A stretch of DNA of 9,516 nt from DASRBO01 sp035653595 (GTDB lineage Bacteria > Actinomycetota > Acidimicrobiia > Acidimicrobiales > JAJPHE01). Shown piece after piece: positions 6,258 through 9,516 of the stretch. The DNA is taken from NCBI GenBank assembly GCA_035653595.1, contig DASRBO010000197.1:1-9516 (forward strand), read 5' to 3'. How positions within the stretch are numbered: position 1 is the first letter of the stretch; each line of letters begins with the position of its first letter. Below the pieces are notes generated by a model. It searched no databases and was not told the DNA's origin. It saw nothing but the letters and a program-made list of their open reading frames with translations. The translations under genes were made by a program, and so were the position numbers.

Positions 6258-7211
6258 ATGGTCTCGCCACGACTGCCGACAGCCTTTGTCGGTCTCACCG
6301 ATGCCGATTGGCTCGAACATCTCCGCACGCTCTCCGATCTCGACGAGGTCAACTTCTGGCAGCCGAGCCCGCACGGGTTCAGCGCTCTGGTTCCAGGAGA
6401 GCCATTCATCTTCAAGCTCCACGCCAAGCAGGGCGGGCTGGCGGCAGGCGTTGCCTTCTTCGTCAAGTACATCGAACTCCCGGTGAGCATCGCCTGGGAG
6501 TACTTTGGCCCGGCGAACGGTGCATCTTCGCTCGCCGAGATGCGCGATCGGGTTGAGCGGTACCGTCGGGTTCGCCCCGACCCCCTGGAGGACTATCGGA
6601 TCGGCTGCGTGATGCTGTCCAATCCAGTCTTCTTCGACCCGGCCGATCGGTTCCCAGTTCCGGGCTGGCATCCGAGCATCCAGGTCGGCCGGCGGTATCC
6701 CCTCGTCGATGAACCTGGTCTCGGCCTGTGGGCGCGAGTCCAGGGATTGATCTCGGCTCGCGCTAAGGGTGACCGGATCCTCGCGGTCCATGAAGCACCA
6801 GCCCAGCGTTATGGGACGCCCATCTTCCTCCGGCCTCGCCTTGGTCAGGCAACCTTCAAAGCTGTCGTACTCGAGGCCTATGATCGTCGCTGCTCGGTCA
6901 CGGGAGAGAAGGTACTCCCGACCCTGGAAGCTGCTCACATCCGACCCTTTGCCGAAGGTGGCGAGCACCGCATCGACAACGGCCTGCTCCTCCGCCGAGA
7001 CCTCCATGCCCTGTTCGACCGAGGCTATCTAACGGTGACGCCGGACTTGGAAGTACGGGTGAGCCGCCGGCTACGCACGGATTTCAATAATGGAGAGGAG
7101 TACATGGCACTGAGCGGGCGGCCACTGCGCAGTCCGGTTGAGCCAACCCACGCACCTAACCCAGAGTTCCTGGAGTGGCACAATCAGAAGAAGTTCAAGT
7201 CCGTGGCGTAA
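6258..7211 (+). CDS. HNH endonuclease with N-terminal PUA-like recognition domain (predicted)
   Basis: This intact 317-residue nuclease differs in family from the dead HNH gene before it. The N-terminal half (about 15-110) carries LDEVNFWQPS, PGEPFIFKL, GVAFFVKY, LPVSIAWEYFG and NGASSLAEM, a conserved module that I infer to be PUA/EVE/SRA-like and suited to sensing modified bases. The C-terminal nuclease (about 195-275) begins RPRLGQATFKAVVLEAYDRRC and has AAHIRP (H227), IDNGLLL (N241), RRDLHALFD (H250, D254) and a following GYLTVTPDLEVRVS strand. The tail (FLEWHNQKKF) is also typical. The catalytic residues appear complete. The gene starts 24 nt after the helicase/HNH frame ends and has its own strong ribosome-binding site. 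GC is lower than in the flanking metabolic genes, suggesting transfer. A modification-dependent (type IV-like) restriction role is likely but unproven. Confidence 0.88.
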   Translation: MVSPRLPTAFVGLTDADWLEHLRTLSDLDEVNFWQPSPHGFSALVPGEPFIFKLHAKQGGLAAGVAFFVKYIELPVSIAWEYFGPANGASSLAEMRDRVERYRRVRPDPLEDYRIGCVMLSNPVFFDPADRFPVPGWHPSIQVGRRYPLVDEPGLGLWARVQGLISARAKGDRILAVHEAPAQRYGTPIFLRPRLGQATFKAVVLEAYDRRCSVTGEKVLPTLEAAHIRPFAEGGEHRIDNGLLLRRDLHALFDRGYLTVTPDLEVRVSRRLRTDFNNGEEYMALSGRPLRSPVEPTHAPNPEFLEWHNQKKFKSVA

Positions 7212-7278
7212 TTCTCTGAGTTACAGCAAGACCGTTGACATTTCGATCATGTCTCGTCATTCATGAAAGAAGCCAGGG

Positions 7279-7392
7279 ATGTCGACCCGTCTTCTATCCA
7301 TCGAGTGGAGGCCCGAAGTGACCTTTCTTCGCATCTTCACTGAGCAGGCTGGCGGGGATGCGGACAGGGTTCGCCAGCTCATCGCACCGTAG
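7279..7392 (+). CDS. Possible small ORF, 37 aa
   Basis: An ATG at 7279 opens a 37-residue frame starting MSTRLLSIEWRPEVTFLRIF and ending RVRQLIAP at a TAG (7390-7392). The composition is protein-like rather than the Arg/Pro-rich texture of chance frames here, but there is only a weak, too-close GGG before the ATG and no family I recognise. The stop codon lies in the loop of an 8-bp stem-loop. It could instead be a fragment of a lost gene. Confidence 0.25.
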   Translation: MSTRLLSIEWRPEVTFLRIFTEQAGGDADRVRQLIAP

Positions 7393-7404
7393 GGTTGGTG
7401 CGAT
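7381..7404. repeat. Perfect 8-bp stem-loop
   Basis: ATCGCACC (7381-7388) and GGTGCGAT (7397-7404) are perfect inverse complements around an 8-nt loop. No T-run follows on either strand, so it is not a canonical rho-independent terminator. It may stop or stabilise the HNH transcript end, or be a protein-binding palindrome. Confidence 0.6.
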
Positions 7405-7455
7405 ACCAAATTCACACTTCATATCATTTCATATGAGGAAGCCCCGCCCAGCTAC

Positions 7456-7488
7456 CTCTCCTCTCGGAGAGCAGAGCCCGGGGGCTCT
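7456..7488. repeat. Two back-to-back perfect stem-loops
   Basis: CTCTCC/GGAGAG (7456-7461 and 7466-7471, loop TCTC) is followed one base later by AGAGCCC/GGGCTCT (7473-7479 and 7482-7488; more realistically a 6-bp stem with a 4-nt loop). They share the AGAG element, so alternative pairing is possible. No T-run follows. Their position downstream of the plus-strand genes suggests transcript-end structures. Confidence 0.5.
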
Positions 7489-7636
7489 TGTCGCCAGACG
7501 GGGACTTTCCGAAGCACCCTTTACCTACCACATCTCGCCTGCCCATGACCAGCCCCGACGTGCCCGGCGCCAGACCACGTCCCTCCCCTCCGGCTCCCCG
7601 GATGCCCGGACGGCGCTCGATGCGGGCCGCAGGCTG

Positions 7637-7659
7637 AAAAGGGGGCCGCCCTGGCCCCC
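7637..7659 (-). terminator. Rho-independent terminator of the DUF993-epimerase operon
   Basis: On the minus strand, directly after the epimerase TGA, GGGGGCC pairs with GGCCCCC around a 5-nt loop (7641-7659), followed by TTTT (7640-7637). A strong GC stem followed by U's, immediately after the stop codon, is the textbook arrangement. Confidence 0.85.
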
Positions 7660-8502
7660 TCACACGTGCGCCAGGAACCTCGCCCGGACCGCCGCCAGCG
7701 CCTCGTCCGGGGGCAGGTCCCAGAGCGCCTGGTTCAAGATCTCCACCTCGATCGGGCCCCGGTAGCCGGCGGCCTCGACCGCCGCCCGCAGGCGCCGGAA
7801 GGCGATCACCCCGTCGCCCATCAGGCCCCGGCCGAGCAGGTGGTCGGGGGGCGGCACGATCCAGTCCGAGACGTGGAAGCCGAGGATGCGCCCGGCCGCG
7901 CGCTCGATCTCGGCGTAGACCTCGGGGTCCCACCAGACGTGGTAGGCGTCGATCACCACCCCCACCTGATCGGCCGGGAAGCGGAGCGCGATCTGGTTGG
8001 CCTGGGCCAGGGTCACGACCACCGAGCGGTCGGCGGCGAACATGGGGTGCAGGGGCTCGATGCCCAGCCGGACCCCGGCCGAGGCCGCGTAGGGGGCCAG
8101 CTCCTCGATCCCCTCCACCACCTGCCGGCGCGCCGCCTCCAGATCCCCGTCCGCCGGCGGCCCGCAGACCAGCACCAGCAGGTCGGTGCCCAGGGCCACC
8201 GCCTCGTCCACCGCCCGCCGGTTGTCGTCCCGCCGCGCCCGCCGCTGCTCGGGGGTCGCGGCCGGGAAGAAGCCGCCCCGGCAGAGGCTGGAGACGCGGA
8301 GGCCCGAGTCGCGGACCAGGGCCGCGGCGCGGTCGAGCCCGCACTCGGCCACCTTGTCCCGCCAGACCCCGATCCACCCGATGCCGTGGCGGCGGCAGCC
8401 CTCCAGCGCCTCGGGCAGGCTCCAGCGGTTGATCGTGATCTGGTTCAGGCTCAGGGCCGAGAGGTCGGGCAGCGGGGCCGCCGGCGGCGGCGCCGTCGTC
8501 AC
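7660..8502 (-). CDS. Sugar phosphate isomerase/epimerase, TIM-barrel family
   Basis: This 280-residue protein of the AP-endonuclease-2-like TIM-barrel family is expected to interconvert a ketose or sugar derivative using a divalent metal. Barrel strands and ligands are recognisable: LGIEPLHP (E149), VIDAYHVWWDP (D185, H188), GFHVSDW (H210) and IEVEIL (E254), which match the usual E-D-H-E metal site. Early parts include LSLNQITINRWSLPEALEGC and SLCRGGFFP. I chose the GTG at 8502 because family-like sequence begins just after it, it lies 1 nt after the DUF993 stop, and GGAG is at 8507-8510. The open frame continues to 8640 but is then a shadow of the DUF993 gene. Co-translation with DUF993 is likely and a terminator follows. 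The substrate is not identifiable from sequence. Confidence 0.9.
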   Translation of the reverse strand: MTTAPPPAAPLPDLSALSLNQITINRWSLPEALEGCRRHGIGWIGVWRDKVAECGLDRAAALVRDSGLRVSSLCRGGFFPAATPEQRRARRDDNRRAVDEAVALGTDLLVLVCGPPADGDLEAARRQVVEGIEELAPYAASAGVRLGIEPLHPMFAADRSVVVTLAQANQIALRFPADQVGVVIDAYHVWWDPEVYAEIERAAGRILGFHVSDWIVPPPDHLLGRGLMGDGVIAFRRLRAAVEAAGYRGPIEVEILNQALWDLPPDEALAAVRARFLAHV

Positions 8503-8503
8503 C

Positions 8504-9516
8504 TCACTCCACCCCCGCCAGGGCCAGCAGCCGGCGCATCCGAGCGCAGGCCAGCTCCGGGTCCTCCAGCAGCCGGGCCCGGTCGGCGAGGACGAAGAGC
8601 CGGGCCAGGTGGGGGACCGAGCGCATCCCCTCCTGGGCACCCACCATCCGGAAGTGCGACTGGTGACCGTTCAGGTAGGCCAGGAACACGAGCCCGGTCT
8701 TGTAGTGGTAGGTGGGCGCCTGGAAGACGTGGCGCCCGAGCGCCACCGTCGGCTCCAGGATCTCGCGGTAGCGGGCGGTGTCGCCCGCCTCCAGGGCCTG
8801 GAGGGCGGCCGAGGCCGCCGGCGCGATGGCGTCGAAGACGCCGAGCAGGGCGTCGCTGTGGCGCTCGCCGTCGCCCTCGATCAGCTCCGGGAAGTTGAGG
8901 TCGTCCCCGGTGTACATCCGCACCCCCGGTGGCAGCCGCCGCCGCATCGACACCTCGCGCCCGGCGTCGAGCAGCGAGAGCTTGATGCCGTCCACCCGGG
9001 CCCGGTTCTCGGCCAGGACCTCGAGGCAGGTCTCGGTGGCGACCTCCAGGTCGGCCGAGCCCCAGTACCCTTCCAGGGCGGGGTCGAACATCGGCCCCAG
9101 CCAGTGCACGATCGCCGGCCGGCTCAGCTGGGAGAGCACCCGCCGGTAGACCCGCAGGTAGTCGCGGGGGCCGGCCGCGATGCGGCACAGCTCCCGGCTG
9201 GCCATGAGGACCGCGCTCCCGCCCTCGGCCTCCACCACCTCGCACTGCTCCAGGTAGGCTCGCTCGACGTCGTCGAGCGAGCGGGCCGAGCCCGGGGCGA
9301 GCTGGTCGGTCCCCACCCCGCAGACGGCGACGCCGCCCGTAGCTCGGGCCTCGCGGATGGTGCGCCGGATCAGCTCGGCCGCGGCCGGCCAGTCCAGGCC
9401 CATGCCGCGCTGGGCGGTGTCCATGGCCTCGGCCACCCCCAGCCCCCAGGACCAGAGGTGGCGGCGGAAGGCGAGCGTGGCCTCCCAGTCGAGGTGGGCG
9501 GGGCCGCCGGGCAGGT
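8504..9516 (-). CDS. DUF993 family protein (DHDPS-like TIM barrel), 5' end beyond window
   Basis: The frame is open across the right edge and about 337 residues are visible, so the true start lies outside; family members are roughly 380-390 aa. The visible protein begins LPGGPAHLDWEATLAFRRHL and continues GVAEAMDTAQRGMGLDW, a strong DUF993 signature. VCGVGTDQL, IVHWLGPMFDP, GYWGS and YTGDDLNFPELI follow. The lysine in VDGIKLSLLD (about visible residue 178) matches the Schiff-base lysine position of the dihydrodipicolinate synthase superfamily, suggesting a pyruvate-type aldolase or lyase. It is the first gene seen in a minus-strand operon with the sugar isomerase/epimerase 1 nt downstream, a context I associate with sugar or polyol catabolism. 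A GTG at 9436 is an internal, not the real, start, because homology extends upstream of it. The substrate is unknown. Confidence 0.9.
   Translation of the reverse strand, partial: LPGGPAHLDWEATLAFRRHLWSWGLGVAEAMDTAQRGMGLDWPAAAELIRRTIREARATGGVAVCGVGTDQLAPGSARSLDDVERAYLEQCEVVEAEGGSAVLMASRELCRIAAGPRDYLRVYRRVLSQLSRPAIVHWLGPMFDPALEGYWGSADLEVATETCLEVLAENRARVDGIKLSLLDAGREVSMRRRLPPGVRMYTGDDLNFPELIEGDGERHSDALLGVFDAIAPAASAALQALEAGDTARYREILEPTVALGRHVFQAPTYHYKTGLVFLAYLNGHQSHFRMVGAQEGMRSVPHLARLFVLADRARLLEDPELACARMRRLLALAGVE

Larger units (their letters stand above)
7212..7636. other. Convergent intergenic region
   Basis: The region lies between the plus-strand HNH gene and the minus-strand epimerase operon. 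It holds a doubtful 37-codon frame, three perfect stem-loops (7381-7404, 7456-7471, 7473-7488), and an AT-rich patch with tandem TTCATAT (7418-7424 and 7428-7434, period 10). TTGACA at 7235-7240 lacks a matching -10. No tRNA or other RNA gene is recognised. Confidence 0.5.

Noticed and set aside
5985..7007. A 340-codon minus-strand frame opposite the HNH genes
   Set aside because: Both HNH motif sets are on the plus strand; this frame has no recognisable motif or start context.
7235..7240. TTGACA as a -35 box
   Set aside because: No acceptable -10 lies 16-18 nt downstream and no credible gene follows.
8503..8640. N-terminal extension of the epimerase to 8640
   Set aside because: It overlaps the conserved end of the DUF993 gene and translates as low-complexity Trp/Arg/Pro sequence; the GTG at 8502 fits operon spacing.
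1..9516. CRISPR array, tRNA/rRNA, insertion sequence or attachment site
   Set aside because: No regular repeat-spacer pattern, tRNA-like cloverleaf, transposase or recombinase motif, or terminal inverted repeats were seen.

Overview
The window is high-GC bacterial DNA with GTG starts, a probable leaderless promoter and dense open shadow frames on both strands. This fits a soil-type actinomycete or a related high-GC lineage such as Chloroflexota; the sequence alone does not settle which. It looks like an accessory region of small defence and toxin-antitoxin genes, several of them broken, between ordinary metabolic genes.

Left part (1-2780). A VapBC-type toxin-antitoxin pair lies on the minus strand: an AbrB-fold antitoxin and a PIN-domain toxin cut by the window edge. 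A gene-free stretch follows. Then comes a plus-strand two-gene unit, a cysteine-rich DUF1326 protein and a DUF2182 multi-pass membrane protein, a recurrent pair that may handle a metal such as copper.

Middle part (2781-7392). A short minus-strand relic resembles the C-terminal helix-turn-helix of actinobacterial HicB-like antitoxins, with one frameshift. Next is a large SNF2-type helicase related to DISARM DrmD and to helicases that travel with DUF1156 methyltransferases. Its open frame is 1026 codons, but only about the first 795 residues are helicase. After roughly position 5540-5565 the frame runs into a 5'-truncated, multiply frameshifted HNH endonuclease pseudogene that happens to share the final reading frame. 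No DISARM partner genes are present. A second, intact HNH endonuclease of a different family follows at once, with an excellent ribosome-binding site and visibly lower GC than the flanks. This reads as a collapsed defence island with one gene that still looks functional.

Right part (7393-9516). A convergent intergenic region carries three perfect stem-loops and a minus-strand rho-independent terminator. Beyond it is a minus-strand operon: a DUF993 protein (DHDPS-like TIM barrel, running off the right edge) and, 1 nt downstream, a sugar phosphate isomerase/epimerase. The pair is probably catabolic, with unknown substrate.

I see no convincing complete new system. The most informative features are the helicase/HNH junction, the dead and live HNH genes side by side, and the DUF1326-DUF2182 pair.
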